From Anaerocolumna sp. MB42-C2 (GTDB lineage: Bacteria > Bacillota > Clostridia > Lachnospirales > Lachnospiraceae): DNA of 64,000 nucleotides. Where the stretch lies: NCBI RefSeq assembly GCF_030913705.1, contig NZ_CP133190.1, forward strand, positions 5,605,501 to 5,669,500. The letters are read 5' to 3'. A program made the position numbers and the translations under genes. Numbering within the stretch: position 1 is the first letter of the stretch; each line of letters begins with the position of its first letter. Shown here piece by piece: positions 43,287 to 52,591 of the stretch. The notes under the pieces were generated by a model that was given only the letters and a program-made list of their open reading frames with translations, did not search any database and had not been told where the DNA came from.

Positions 43287-44465
43287 CTATAAAACAATTT
43301 CACCCGATTTTACAAGAGCTATTTTGGCGGCAATCGGGCCGATAATTGAATAAATAAAAGTGGAACACAAAATAATAACGCGTATCTGAGGAGCGTAATC
43401 AGGAACCAGGCTTCCGGCTACGGCAACTAATCCTAAAGCAACTCCGGCTTGCGGCATTAATGTAGGACCTAGGTATTTGCAGATTTTTTTATCTTGTTTG
43501 GTAATACGTCCTCCTAACCAAGCACCGAACCATTTACCTACAATGCGCATAACCACGTATAATAAACCTATTAATCCAATTCCTTTTAAAGCCGATATAT
43601 CAAACCCGGCTCCGGAAATAACAAAAAAGATCATATAAATGGGAGGATTAAAAGAATCAGAGATAGTCATAATATTTTCGATATCTGAAAAAGTATTTAC
43701 TAAAACTGCACCCAGGGCCATGCAGGCAAGCAATGGTGAACCATGCAAGACAGTAGCAATCCAATAGGTAAATAATATAAAGGAAACTATGATACATAAT
43801 CTGTTTGAGGATTTCTTAAACCATCGAAAAAATAACTTCATTACAAGACCGGCTACAGCTCCCAGGATAAAAGAAATGAATATCTCATAAAAAGGGGACA
43901 ATACAGATAATATAAGGTTCGTATCTGTATGAGATGAAATTAAGTTGACTATAGTAGTAGCAATACCAAATCCAATTAATGCTGTTGCATCATCTATTGC
44001 TACTACACTCAATAACATGGATGTCAGTGAACCTTTTGATTTATATTGATTAATTACCATAATAGTCTGTGCTGGTGCAGTAGCAGCTGCAATTGCTCCT
44101 AACATTATGGAGAGTTTTAAATCAAATTTCAATAAGATTAATACTCCGATTACTAAAATGATTGCGCCGGAAGACTCAGCTATGGCTATAATAACAGGTG
44201 CAATTCCTACTTTTTTGTAATAATTTAAATTAAATTCACTTCCAATCGAGAAGGCAATAAAACCTAATGCAATATCAGATATTATATTAAAATTATTAAC
44301 CATTTCCGCGGGGATAAAACCCAAGATGGAAGGTCCTAATAATAGACCGGCAATTAAATAACCGGTCACATTAGGCAATTTTATAAATTTGGCAAGTCTG
44401 CCGAAGAGAATCCCGGAAAAAAGTAGTAGAGCCACATCAATAAGTAATTTATTTTCCATTGTCAA
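43287..44465 (-). CDS. CPA2-family cation:proton antiporter
   Basis: 392 aa from TTG 44465, or 390 from ATG 44459; the ribosome site AAGGGG allows either. About twelve membrane helices with LPNVTGYLIAGLLLGP, GAIAAATAPAQTIMVI, VVAIDDATALIGFG (paired aspartates) and LMPQAGVALGLVAVAG. It overlaps a PII-like gene upstream on the same strand by 17 bases, so the two are co-translated and the small protein probably regulates the antiporter. Confidence 0.88.
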   Translation of the reverse strand: MTMENKLLIDVALLLFSGILFGRLAKFIKLPNVTGYLIAGLLLGPSILGFIPAEMVNNFNIISDIALGFIAFSIGSEFNLNYYKKVGIAPVIIAIAESSGAIILVIGVLILLKFDLKLSIMLGAIAAATAPAQTIMVINQYKSKGSLTSMLLSVVAIDDATALIGFGIATTIVNLISSHTDTNLILSVLSPFYEIFISFILGAVAGLVMKLFFRWFKKSSNRLCIIVSFILFTYWIATVLHGSPLLACMALGAVLVNTFSDIENIMTISDSFNPPIYMIFFVISGAGFDISALKGIGLIGLLYVVMRIVGKWFGAWLGGRITKQDKKICKYLGPTLMPQAGVALGLVAVAGSLVPDYAPQIRVIILCSTFIYSIIGPIAAKIALVKSGEIVL

Positions 44466-44802
44466 TAATCCCCTTTACATAATCTATAGGTAAGCTAAAC
44501 ACAATTCCATTATCTTTAATGTTAAGATCGCCGACAGTTTTTTCTATTATGTTTACTGCTTCCTTTAGCTGTTCATCATGGATAATTGCAAATATTAAAT
44601 TGCCTTTTTCTCTTTCGGGATATAATAATTTTCTTAAGGAACCCAAAAATGGAAGTTCATCTTCATCATGTTTATGACTTAGGATTCTTGCCATTCCCAT
44701 ACTCTCCAGTACGGTTGCTCCACTTATACCATTATGAGCAAATTCGGTTAAAATTGTATCTAATTTTTCGGTTTTGTTCAGAACATAAAAAAATAATCTC
44801 AT
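44449..44802 (-). CDS. PII-like small regulatory protein paired with the antiporter
   Basis: 117 aa. It has the ferredoxin-like PII fold pattern (FYVLNKTEKLDTILTEF, GISGATVLESMGMARIL, KGNLIFAIIHDEQLKEAVN), including the T-loop region between strands 2 and 3 where HKHDEDELPFLGSL sits. PII-like proteins next to transporters often sense nucleotides or second messengers. The 17-base overlap with the antiporter gene supports direct control of it. Confidence 0.78.
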   Translation of the reverse strand: MRLFFYVLNKTEKLDTILTEFAHNGISGATVLESMGMARILSHKHDEDELPFLGSLRKLLYPEREKGNLIFAIIHDEQLKEAVNIIEKTVGDLNIKDNGIVFSLPIDYVKGIIDNGK

Positions 44803-44968
44803 AATTACCTCCTTTTAGATGAGATATTTACTGGTTACCTAATAATAGTAGCATTTTATTTAATAATATACAAGAATTGAATTTATCGGTTCGGCTGCTA
44901 TCAACATTGTAAACAAAACGACAACATTCGCATAAGATAAACAACGACTAATTTTTAGAGGTTTTCTT

Positions 44969-45550
44969 ATGGGAATATTAATGATTGTTTTTTTGACATT
45001 TGCGGCAACTGCCGACAGTTTTATAATTGCTTTCAACTATGGTATTAAAAAAGTTATTATCAGCAATTCTTCCAATTTCTTTATTTCATTTCTTTGTCTA
45101 TGCGGTACACTGTTTTCCATGTTTATAGGAAAAACACTTGGCGGTTTTGTTTCCGCAGAAATGGCTGACATAATAGGCAGTATCGTACTTGTTGGCTTTG
45201 CAGTTTATATGTTATTTAATACAGTGTATTCTGACAAAAAAGGAGAACATCAGTATACGCAGGATCCATCCGTTGTTGATAAGGATAATTCCAAAGTGAT
45301 AGAGCTCAGGGAATCCTTGCTGATAGGGATATTTTTAAGTATAAATAATATGGGAATGGGAATTGGTGCAGGTATTGCAGGAATGTCGGTTTCCGTAACA
45401 CCGTTAATTTGTGCGGCGGCTAGTTTTATTTTTATAAAAGCAGGCTGTATATTAGGCAGACATATAACATCTCAAAAACTTTCAAAGAACTTAGAGATGT
45501 TTTCTGCAGTTTTAGTATTACTATTGGGTATTATGGGTTTCTTTAACTGA
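44969..45550 (+). CDS. ytaF: YtaF/MntP-type membrane protein
   Basis: 193 aa with six membrane helices. Paired repeats of the family include FAATADSFIIAFNYGIKK in the N-terminal half and LLIGIFLSINNMGMGIGAGI in the C-terminal half; charged and polar residues in the first helices suit cation transport. YtaF in Bacillus is a sporulation-associated member of the MntP manganese-exporter superfamily, and the choice of symbol follows that similarity. It has a TAGAGG start signal. It stands alone. Confidence 0.75.
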   Translation: MGILMIVFLTFAATADSFIIAFNYGIKKVIISNSSNFFISFLCLCGTLFSMFIGKTLGGFVSAEMADIIGSIVLVGFAVYMLFNTVYSDKKGEHQYTQDPSVVDKDNSKVIELRESLLIGIFLSINNMGMGIGAGIAGMSVSVTPLICAAASFIFIKAGCILGRHITSQKLSKNLEMFSAVLVLLLGIMGFFN

Positions 45551-45747
45551 TAAGAAAAAAGGTTAATGTTTGAGAGATTCTTATAACCGGTTATAAAGTT
45601 CATTTGACTTTTATTTTACATTTGTATACAATAATATAGAATAATTCATAACAGAAAAAAAATCGGTTAGAACAGTGATTCAAGGTAATTTCTGAATTTG
45701 TTGGCTACGGACCAATTTCTAAAAAGCAGGAGAAGGCAGGTAGGTAA

Positions 45748-46653
45748 ATGGAAAGCAAACTGGATTTTATTGAGTATTTCATGGAGAAGATTGAATTTCC
45801 ACTTAAAGCGCAGGAGGTCTATACTAATTTATGTAGAAAAATTGAGCATGTTGCGGGACACCGTGAGAAATTTAAAGAACTGGCTGAACGTTTTATGAGT
45901 GGGGAAACAGATGGGGTTTATGAAGAACTGGATACTTTGGCGGAAACTATGAATGTTCATAGTTATACGATGTCAATGATGCTGTTGCTTTGGTGTGGGG
46001 AAGAATTGCTTGCTAAATATAAAGAGGAAGAAGTATCTGAGAAAATATACTGGGATTCCATGTGTGATCTTAACTATAAACTGTTGGAATGTTATGAGGT
46101 TTACGGTATTTGGGGAACATTTGTTAGAACATGGTATCCGGGTTTTTATCAGATGACCAGGTTTGCCCTGGGTCGTTTACAGTATGAATACACAGACTTT
46201 AAACTGGATGAGTTTGAGGTGGCAGGCAATATCCTGAAAAAGGGTGATAAAGTTATTAATATGCATATTCCTTCCAGCGGTTCTTTTTCGAAAGATAAGC
46301 GAATGGATTCCTATAAAAGAGCTTTTGAATTTTATAAAGATGATTTCGGCGGTAAGCCGATACCTATGGTTTGTCATTCCTGGCTGTTATATCCGGAGCA
46401 CAGGAAATTTCTGCCTGAACACCTGAATATACGAAGCTTTATGGAGGATTTTACTTATATAGAGGGTGAAACGGAAGATAAATTTGAAAATGACTGGAGA
46501 GTATTTGGTAAAGATTGTTTCAAGGCGCCAAATGAGCTGCCGCAAAAAACTTCTTTACAAAAAGCCTATGCAGAGCATTTGATTGCAGGCGGTAAGACAG
46601 GAAGTGGTTATGGTATGTTCTTCTTTGACGGAGAGAAAATCTTACAGCCTTAG
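45748..46653 (+). CDS. Acyltransferase with GNAT_C-type domain, function unknown
   Basis: 301 aa. The N-terminal helical part (1-110) and the C-terminal domain (GDKVINMHIPSSGSFSKDK, IPMVCHSWLLYPEHRKFLP, LQKAYAEHLIAGGKTGSG) match the two-domain NAT_N/GNAT_C acyltransferase proteins common in Firmicutes. HIPSSG and CHSWLLYP are the usual conserved blocks. Cytosolic, no signal. Substrate unknown. It ends at a hairpin shared with helD. Confidence 0.75.
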   Translation: MESKLDFIEYFMEKIEFPLKAQEVYTNLCRKIEHVAGHREKFKELAERFMSGETDGVYEELDTLAETMNVHSYTMSMMLLLWCGEELLAKYKEEEVSEKIYWDSMCDLNYKLLECYEVYGIWGTFVRTWYPGFYQMTRFALGRLQYEYTDFKLDEFEVAGNILKKGDKVINMHIPSSGSFSKDKRMDSYKRAFEFYKDDFGGKPIPMVCHSWLLYPEHRKFLPEHLNIRSFMEDFTYIEGETEDKFENDWRVFGKDCFKAPNELPQKTSLQKAYAEHLIAGGKTGSGYGMFFFDGEKILQP

Positions 46654-46678
46654 AATTAGATATAGGTAATTAACTTAT

Positions 46679-46737
46679 TAAATCCCAGATATGGTGTTTT
46701 GAGCATTGGCGTTTTGAGCATATCTGGGATTTTTATT
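46679..46737. terminator. Bidirectional terminator between the acyltransferase and helD genes
   Basis: Arms AAATCCCAGATATG / CATATCTGGGATTT enclose a loop that contains GTTTTGAGCA twice in direct order. T-rich on the plus side; the minus side serves helD. Confidence 0.88.
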
Positions 46738-48897
46738 TTATAATAACGGACTAATGTCTCCCTTGCAGAACAGATTGAGCCTGTGCAGTGCCCTTGTGCA
46801 CGCAATGTATAATAATTTTTTATCTTCTTCATTATTATAATTGGCGGTATCGGTGTCACATATTAAAACAGCATCAAACTCAAGCCCTTTTGACATATAT
46901 ACAGGTATAATAAAAATACCTTGTAGATCTGCAGTACTCTCATTTCTAATGATTTGAATATCCAGGCTGTTTATTAGGCACTCATATAAATGCAGAGCAT
47001 TTTTTTCGGTTTTACAGATCAGTCCGATGGATTGATATTCTTTCTGCTGACAGAACTTTACTTCTGCAACAATCATGTCATTTAGTGATGATTGGCTGTC
47101 GGCTGCTAAGACTTTTGGCTCCGCTCCTTTTCTATTAAAGCTCTTTATTTCTATGTCTTGCTTAATGAATTTGGAACTATAAAGCAAGATTTCATTGGTA
47201 CAGCGAAAACTTTTATCCATTGTAACAAGAGATGATTTTTTCTTATTTAATATATTTTCAATATGACCATATAAGGAAAGATCTTCACTTTTTTCAAGAG
47301 TTTGGTTTATATCTCCCAAAATCGTAAATTTGGAATTTGCAAACAATAAATTAAAGATTTCATAATGGAGGGGATAATAATCTTGTGCTTCATCGATTAC
47401 CACTTGTTTTATATTTTTATATTCGTTGGTTCCATTAATTTTTAATTGTAAATAAGCGAGAACAGCTGCATCATCATAGTATAAAAGACTGGTACTTAAG
47501 TTTTCCGCTGAAAATATTAAAATATCTTCTATGCAGTCCGGAAGCTTAAAACCCTCCGATAGACTATAAAAATATTCTTTATTACAAATTAACTTCCTAT
47601 ACAGATTTAATATATTCAGTTCGGTAAATTTTTGTATTTGTTTTTTTATGATAAATTCATCTGATTTCTTTATACGTATATTTGACGCATATATTAATTC
47701 TAATATAAAATCTTCTAACTGCTTTAATTTCACCCCTAAAAGAACTTCTTTTCTGCCTAATATTTTCTCCTTTAGTAGTTCTTTACTGACAATAAACTGA
47801 TCATTATAATACACATCCTCAAACTCTATCCATCTATGTGGTAAATCCCCAATAAATTTATTTAAGATTTCTAAAAACTGGTGCGAGGTTTTAAATTCTA
47901 TGCTGCTTTTTATAATATCATGGTATCCGGAATTTAGGATTAAGTTCTCTAAAAATAGATTTCTTGACTGTATCGGGTCAATCTGCAACAGGTTAGTAAG
48001 CATTTCTTCAAATACTACTGAAACAACATGCTCTTCTCCGAGTTCAGGTAATACATTAGAGATGTATTGCTCAAATAGTGTATTGGGCGAAATAATAAGG
48101 ATATTAATAGAGGAAAGCTTGGAGGACAGGCCCTGATACATAAGATATGCAGCTCTATGAAGGGCTATAGAAGTTTTGCCGCTGCCGGCCACTCCCTGCA
48201 CCATCATTAAGTCATTTTCCATATCTCTAATAACAATATCCTGATCTTTTTGTATGGTTTCAACAATCGTTTTCATCTTAGAGGAAGTGTTCTGGGATAA
48301 TAGTTTTCTTAAAAATTCATCTACGATTTGAACGTCAGCATCAAAAAAATATTCCAAAATTCCATTGTTAATTTCATACTGACGCTTTAAATTAATTTCA
48401 CCGGTTATTCTTCCGCCAGGTGCATCATAAAATGCGTTCCCCAATACAAAACGGTAGAAGACACTTGCTATTGGCGACCTCCAGTCATAAACATACATAT
48501 CGTAGGAATTGTCTTTCCTTAAAGAAGAACGTCCGATATATATTTTTTCAAATGTATTTTCACCGTGGAATTTAAAATCAATTCTGGCGAAATAAGGTGA
48601 TTTGATTAAATTTTCCAAAAGTGCAATTTTGTTTTCCAGCTCTTCATAGTCTATAATCTTATCTGTAATAGGATTCGCATACTGACTTAATTCTGCCAGG
48701 GCTTCAAAACCATCTGAAGTCCAAAGGGCTGAAATTAAGTGAGATGTATTTTCACGCAACTCTTTTTTAGCAGTAATGATAGCAGATTTATTCTTCTCGT
48801 TTTTCTGCTTGGCCTGATTCAGCTGTTTTTTTGCTAAGGATATTGTGCTTTCTAATCGTTCCTTTTCAAATGTTAAATCCTTTTGAATATTTTCCAT
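46738..48897 (-). CDS. helD: RNA polymerase recycling motor ATPase HelD
   Basis: 719 aa from ATG 48897; the GTG 12 bases further upstream sits in the ribosome site AAGGGG. A long N-terminal coiled-coil arm (1 to about 75) enters the RNA polymerase secondary channel in known HelD structures. It then has YIGRSSLRKD, YVYDWRSPIASVFYRF, Walker A GVAGSGKTSIALHRAAYL, VVIDEAQDY, LGDINQTL, and TLVTMDKSFRCTNEIL; these are the UvrD/SF1 motifs. HelD removes stalled polymerase from DNA using ATP. The gene stands alone. Confidence 0.93.
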   Translation of the reverse strand: MENIQKDLTFEKERLESTISLAKKQLNQAKQKNEKNKSAIITAKKELRENTSHLISALWTSDGFEALAELSQYANPITDKIIDYEELENKIALLENLIKSPYFARIDFKFHGENTFEKIYIGRSSLRKDNSYDMYVYDWRSPIASVFYRFVLGNAFYDAPGGRITGEINLKRQYEINNGILEYFFDADVQIVDEFLRKLLSQNTSSKMKTIVETIQKDQDIVIRDMENDLMMVQGVAGSGKTSIALHRAAYLMYQGLSSKLSSINILIISPNTLFEQYISNVLPELGEEHVVSVVFEEMLTNLLQIDPIQSRNLFLENLILNSGYHDIIKSSIEFKTSHQFLEILNKFIGDLPHRWIEFEDVYYNDQFIVSKELLKEKILGRKEVLLGVKLKQLEDFILELIYASNIRIKKSDEFIIKKQIQKFTELNILNLYRKLICNKEYFYSLSEGFKLPDCIEDILIFSAENLSTSLLYYDDAAVLAYLQLKINGTNEYKNIKQVVIDEAQDYYPLHYEIFNLLFANSKFTILGDINQTLEKSEDLSLYGHIENILNKKKSSLVTMDKSFRCTNEILLYSSKFIKQDIEIKSFNRKGAEPKVLAADSQSSLNDMIVAEVKFCQQKEYQSIGLICKTEKNALHLYECLINSLDIQIIRNESTADLQGIFIIPVYMSKGLEFDAVLICDTDTANYNNEEDKKLLYIACTRALHRLNLFCKGDISPLL

Positions 48898-48989
48898 TAT
48901 GGAAATCACCCCTTACATAGAATCGGCAGGAAAATTACTTCCAAAACCGTCATCAATAACTCTAGCATAACTATCCTCAGAAAAACAGT

Positions 48990-49071
48990 CTTGTTGTTAT
49001 TGATTAGATTTGATATAATAATAGTGGAAGGAAAGGTGATCGCTGTATAACCGTGATCACCTTTCCTTTTT
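48990..49071 (+). ncRNA. Promoter followed at once by a terminator: short transcript or attenuator candidate
   Basis: TTGTTG, then TATAAT after 17 bp (about 48991-49019), is followed by a 12-bp stem GGAAAGGTGATC / GATCACCTTTCC (49030-49041 / 49055-49066) and five Ts. A transcript of only about 45-50 bases would form. It may be an attenuator for the GH105 gene, or a small RNA. The remainder of 49072-49327 contains no gene I can support; a 73-codon frame has no ribosome site. Confidence 0.5.
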
Positions 49072-49327
49072 ATCTGAGTCTGCGGTGGAGTCTTTGCCCA
49101 GTGGGCAACTGACGATCGTATCCCAAATAGATTTAAATAATAAATCTGTCGTTTTTTTAAACATATCCCAAAGTTTTTTTTATTATATTATAGTATTATT
49201 TACTATATTCTTGTTAGTAAGTAAAGCACTTAATCCTAATCCGGAAAATTATCCCGGTATGGTATTTGAAACAGAATACCTGGGGCAGATTTCTGGACAA
49301 CATTAGATGAAAGGAATAATAAATAAA

Positions 49328-50440
49328 ATGACAAATGAAATATTATTAGATAAGATTAATCTCATAGTTGAAAAATTAATGAATCTGGGCGGCGCTGATT
49401 ACGACAGTGATAAATCAACTTCGGAAAATGCGAGAAAATCCGGATTAATTGCAAGAGATTTTGGTATCGAAGAATGGGATTGGCCGCAAGGAGTTGGATT
49501 GTATGGACTTAATAAATTACAGCTTTTTCTGAAGCAGGATAAGTATACGGAGTTCTTTAAAAACTGGTTTAAAACGAATATGGATAAGGGGCTTCCGTCA
49601 GCGAATATCAATACAACAGCTCCGCTTCTAACATTAGTTGATCTATTGGACAAATTTCAAAATACAGAATATGAACCCCTTTGTATGAGAAGGGCAGAAT
49701 GGTTAATGAATGAACTCCCCAAAACAAAAGAGTCCGGTTTTGAACATACTACCAGTGCTATCGGCAACCGGGATGCTTTTGCACGGCACGAAGAACAGCT
49801 ATGGATTGATACGCTGTTTATGGCAGTATTGTTTTTAAATAAAATGGGACATAAATATAATCGGAAAGATTGGATTGAAGAATCTATCCATCAGGTTCTA
49901 TTACATATTAAATATCTATACGATAAAAAAACAGGGTTATTTTATCATGGTTGGACCTTTAAAGAAAATAATAATTTCGGTGAGGTGTTCTGGTGCAGGG
50001 GAAATTCATGGTTTACTTTTGGTTTAGTTGACTTTATCGAAGCTTTTCACGGACAAATGGAGAGCGGCTTAAAGAGATATCTGGAAGATACCTGGAAAGC
50101 ACAGGTTATCAGATTAATTGATTTGCAATCTGACAGCGGTCTCTGGCATACGGTTCTGGATGACGAAAGCAGCTATGAGGAAGTCTCAGGTTCAGCAGCT
50201 ATTGTAACCGGTATTTTAAAGGGAATAAGGCTGGGAATCCTTGATGATGCCTATAAAATAAAAGCGGATAAGGCAATTGAAGCAATATGTAATAACATAG
50301 CAATTGACGGAACGGTATTAAATGTATCCGCCGGAACCGGAATAGGAATGGATAAAGAACATTACAAAAATATAATGATCGCACCTATGGCGTATGGACA
50401 ATCTTTGGCTTTGGTGGCACTTTGTGAAGCATTAAATTAA
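49328..50440 (+). CDS. Glycoside hydrolase family 105/88-like unsaturated glucuronyl hydrolase
   Basis: 370 aa from ATG 49328; the frame also allows ATG 49307, and neither has an ideal ribosome site (AAGGA at 49311-49315). An (alpha/alpha)6 barrel pattern is present with DWPQGVGLYGLNKLQLF near the N-terminus, LWIDTLFMAVLFLNKMG, FYHGWTF, and CRGNSWFTFGLVDFIEAF, as in YteR/YesR proteins. These remove the unsaturated uronic acid end left by pectate or rhamnogalacturonan lyases. No signal peptide, so it works in the cytosol on imported oligosaccharides. Confidence 0.86.
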   Translation: MTNEILLDKINLIVEKLMNLGGADYDSDKSTSENARKSGLIARDFGIEEWDWPQGVGLYGLNKLQLFLKQDKYTEFFKNWFKTNMDKGLPSANINTTAPLLTLVDLLDKFQNTEYEPLCMRRAEWLMNELPKTKESGFEHTTSAIGNRDAFARHEEQLWIDTLFMAVLFLNKMGHKYNRKDWIEESIHQVLLHIKYLYDKKTGLFYHGWTFKENNNFGEVFWCRGNSWFTFGLVDFIEAFHGQMESGLKRYLEDTWKAQVIRLIDLQSDSGLWHTVLDDESSYEEVSGSAAIVTGILKGIRLGILDDAYKIKADKAIEAICNNIAIDGTVLNVSAGTGIGMDKEHYKNIMIAPMAYGQSLALVALCEALN

Positions 50441-50466
50441 TTTTAAACTGATATAATAAATACAAT

Positions 50467-50518
50467 GGAACCAGTAGAATACTAAGGATACATTTTTAGT
50501 ACTGCTGGTTCCTTTTTT
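50467..50518. terminator. Terminator between the GH105 gene and the AraC gene
   Basis: Stem GGAACCAG / CTGGTTCC with an inner AGTA / TACT extension and a six-T tail. Confidence 0.85.
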
Positions 50519-50563
50519 CATGTCCCAAAAGCAAAAAATATAGTTGTGACTTAACAAAAACCA

Positions 50564-51436
50564 TTACCCCGGGTTCTCATTGGGGATATAAAGTTTCTTA
50601 AATTCCGTTGGAGTGCATTTTTTAGCTTCTTTAAAAGCCCGGTTAAATGTGGACAGACAGTTAAAGCCTGCCTGCATAGATACCTCAGTTATGGAAAGGT
50701 TCGGATTGAGTAAGAGAACCTCAGCCTCCGTAATCCGCTTTAAATTCACATAATCGTTTATTGACATATTCGTTAACTGCTTAAACAGCCTTGAAAAATG
50801 GAATTTACTGAAGCCTGCCATCTGAGCTATGGATTCCAGCGTAAGATCTTCTGTATAATGATCGTTAATATAAGAAAAAATCTGTGTAAATTTAGCCATG
50901 TATTCCTGATGTTTATTTGTTGTAATATCCGGAAAATGGTTGGACATCTTAGTATATTTTCTGGCAATCAGTACATAAATCTGAAGAAGTTTGGAGTACA
51001 TGATAGCATTTTTAAAATCAGTTCCGGAGATATATTCTTCTCGGATTTCCAACATTAAATATAAAATCTCCTTATGAATATCCGGGTCATTATCTTTTGT
51101 TATCAGCTTGATCGTCTGAAAAATGGAGCTGAAGAAATTAAAATCTTTTAAATTATTGATAAGGGAAAAATTAAACTGCAAGATCATATGAGAGCCCTCC
51201 ATGGGTTTTGGCATCTCGTGAAGTTCTCCGGGTGATATGAATAATATACCGGAAGCACCTAAATGATAAGGCACACCGTTGATATGTACCAGATAATTTC
51301 CCTCTAAGGGCAAAATAATCTCTGTTTCTTTATGCCAATGGGAAGGAAATGCTTCCGTATTTTCAGCGAGGGAAACATTAATATAACATCCGTCTTCAAA
51401 TTCCAGATTTTCAAAAGAAGCATTAGTTAATATCAT
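50564..51436 (-). CDS. AraC-family regulator with cupin sensor domain
   Basis: 290 aa from ATG 51436, which has GGAGG with 5-nt spacing; the 51451 frame start overlaps it. An N-terminal cupin (HWHKETEIILPLEGNYLVHING, split motif; GILFISPGELHEMP) is the sugar-binding part. The C-terminal AraC helix-turn-helix pair (LTLESIAQMAGFSKFHFSRLFK, in two motifs; ITEVSMQAGFNCLSTFNRAFK) spans about 185-285. It is convergent with GH105 and divergent from the catabolic genes starting at 51843, so it may control either. Confidence 0.9.
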   Translation of the reverse strand: MILTNASFENLEFEDGCYINVSLAENTEAFPSHWHKETEIILPLEGNYLVHINGVPYHLGASGILFISPGELHEMPKPMEGSHMILQFNFSLINNLKDFNFFSSIFQTIKLITKDNDPDIHKEILYLMLEIREEYISGTDFKNAIMYSKLLQIYVLIARKYTKMSNHFPDITTNKHQEYMAKFTQIFSYINDHYTEDLTLESIAQMAGFSKFHFSRLFKQLTNMSINDYVNLKRITEAEVLLLNPNLSITEVSMQAGFNCLSTFNRAFKEAKKCTPTEFKKLYIPNENPG

Positions 51437-51542
51437 AATAACCTCCGTCATAAAATCTCAAAAAATGCTATTTGTTGCTTGGAAAAACAGCTTGCAAAAT
51501 AGGTATAATTAAAATATTGTTGAGAAGTTTGAGAGAAACGGG

Positions 51543-51647
51543 ATGAAAGAGATTCAAAAAGGGGAATGGATTGGCGGACGTTACTCCTATATTGACGCAA
51601 AAGAAACTTTAAAACTGACGTTGGAATTATTAGAGATCGATAATTAA
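51543..51647 (+). other. 34-codon frame, possible gene remnant
   Basis: ATG 51543 opens a short frame (KGEWIGGRYSYIDAKETLKL...) with protein-like composition but no ribosome site. It may be the tail of a deleted catabolic gene. A hairpin and T-run follow at 51704. Confidence 0.35.
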
Positions 51648-51703
51648 GATTCGAGTGTCAAAAGGTCAATTTCGCTATTTTTTACAAGCCTCTTACGTCG
51701 GGG

Positions 51704-51729
51704 AAATCAAGCTGTCTAGCTTGATTTTT
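51704..51729 (+). terminator. Hairpin terminator upstream of the SDR operon
   Basis: Stem AAATCAAGC / GCTTGATTT with a T-run. TTGACA follows at 51740-51745 and may be the -35 of the SDR operon. Confidence 0.75.
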
Positions 51730-51842
51730 AGACAGAGTCTTGACAAAAAATAAGCAGTGTCCTAAATCGTATGGAATATTTAATGGACTCTATTGTTTCG
51801 CACTCATCTAATAAAATAACTTAAAAAAGGAGGAGATTATTT

Positions 51843-52568
51843 ATGATCGGATTAGTAACAGGTGCCGGCAGAGGATTGGGTTATGAACTTGTCAAACTTG
51901 GACTGGAAAAAGGCAATCAGATGATTGCGTGTTGGCTAGGATATCCGGAAGATAATACGGAACTGTTAAAGCTTAAGGAACAATACAAAGATCAAATGTT
52001 GATTTTACAAATGGATGTGACTAAGGAAGAAGAAGTAGTATCGGCAGCGATAGAATTCTCTGAAAGTTTTAACCACTTAGACTTTATTGTCAATAATGCC
52101 GGAGTATTATTTGAATCCAAATACGATACCACGGATGTTATTCGTGATATAGATATTAAGATATTCCGAAAAACCCTGGAGGTTAATACTGTCGGACCGG
52201 CTATAGTCCTGAAGGAATTTATACCGCTTATATATAAGTCCCATGATCCCTGTATTATTAACATTACTTCCGAGGCCGGTCATTTAGAACCGGGCGGACA
52301 TAATTACCTTGCGTATTCCGTTTCCAAACATGGAGCCAATATGTACACCCAGAAGATTCGGAACTATCTGGCCCATACCGAAGGAAAAGAACATATCCGT
52401 ATCTTTATGGTACATCCAGGCCGGATGCAGACAGTTATGGGAGCGGAAAATGCACAGATTGAACCAAATGAGTCCGCGCAGGGAATTTATAAACTGATTG
52501 ATAAAACCATCAATCCCAAATTAGATATTCCATTTGTAAATTATAAGGGAGAACAAATGCCTTATTAA
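51843..52568 (+). CDS. Short-chain dehydrogenase/reductase
   Basis: 241 aa. Rossmann motif TGAGRGLGYELVKLG at the N-terminus, NNAGVL (about 78-83), active-site serine in ITSEAGH, and YLAYSVSKHG carrying the YxxxK pair complete a classical SDR. GGAGGAG lies just upstream. It is the first gene of a group with a Gfo/Idh/MocA dehydrogenase, a sugar isomerase-like protein and a VOC protein, suggesting sugar or polyol oxidation. Substrate unknown. Confidence 0.88.
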   Translation: MIGLVTGAGRGLGYELVKLGLEKGNQMIACWLGYPEDNTELLKLKEQYKDQMLILQMDVTKEEEVVSAAIEFSESFNHLDFIVNNAGVLFESKYDTTDVIRDIDIKIFRKTLEVNTVGPAIVLKEFIPLIYKSHDPCIINITSEAGHLEPGGHNYLAYSVSKHGANMYTQKIRNYLAHTEGKEHIRIFMVHPGRMQTVMGAENAQIEPNESAQGIYKLIDKTINPKLDIPFVNYKGEQMPY

Positions 52569-52591
52569 TTAGTATTCCAGGAGGTGGCCAA

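Noticed and set aside
49085-49306. 73-codon GTG frame before the GH105 gene
   Set aside because: No ribosome site, starts in a hairpin, and no recognisable protein pattern, although it ends right at the ATG 49307.
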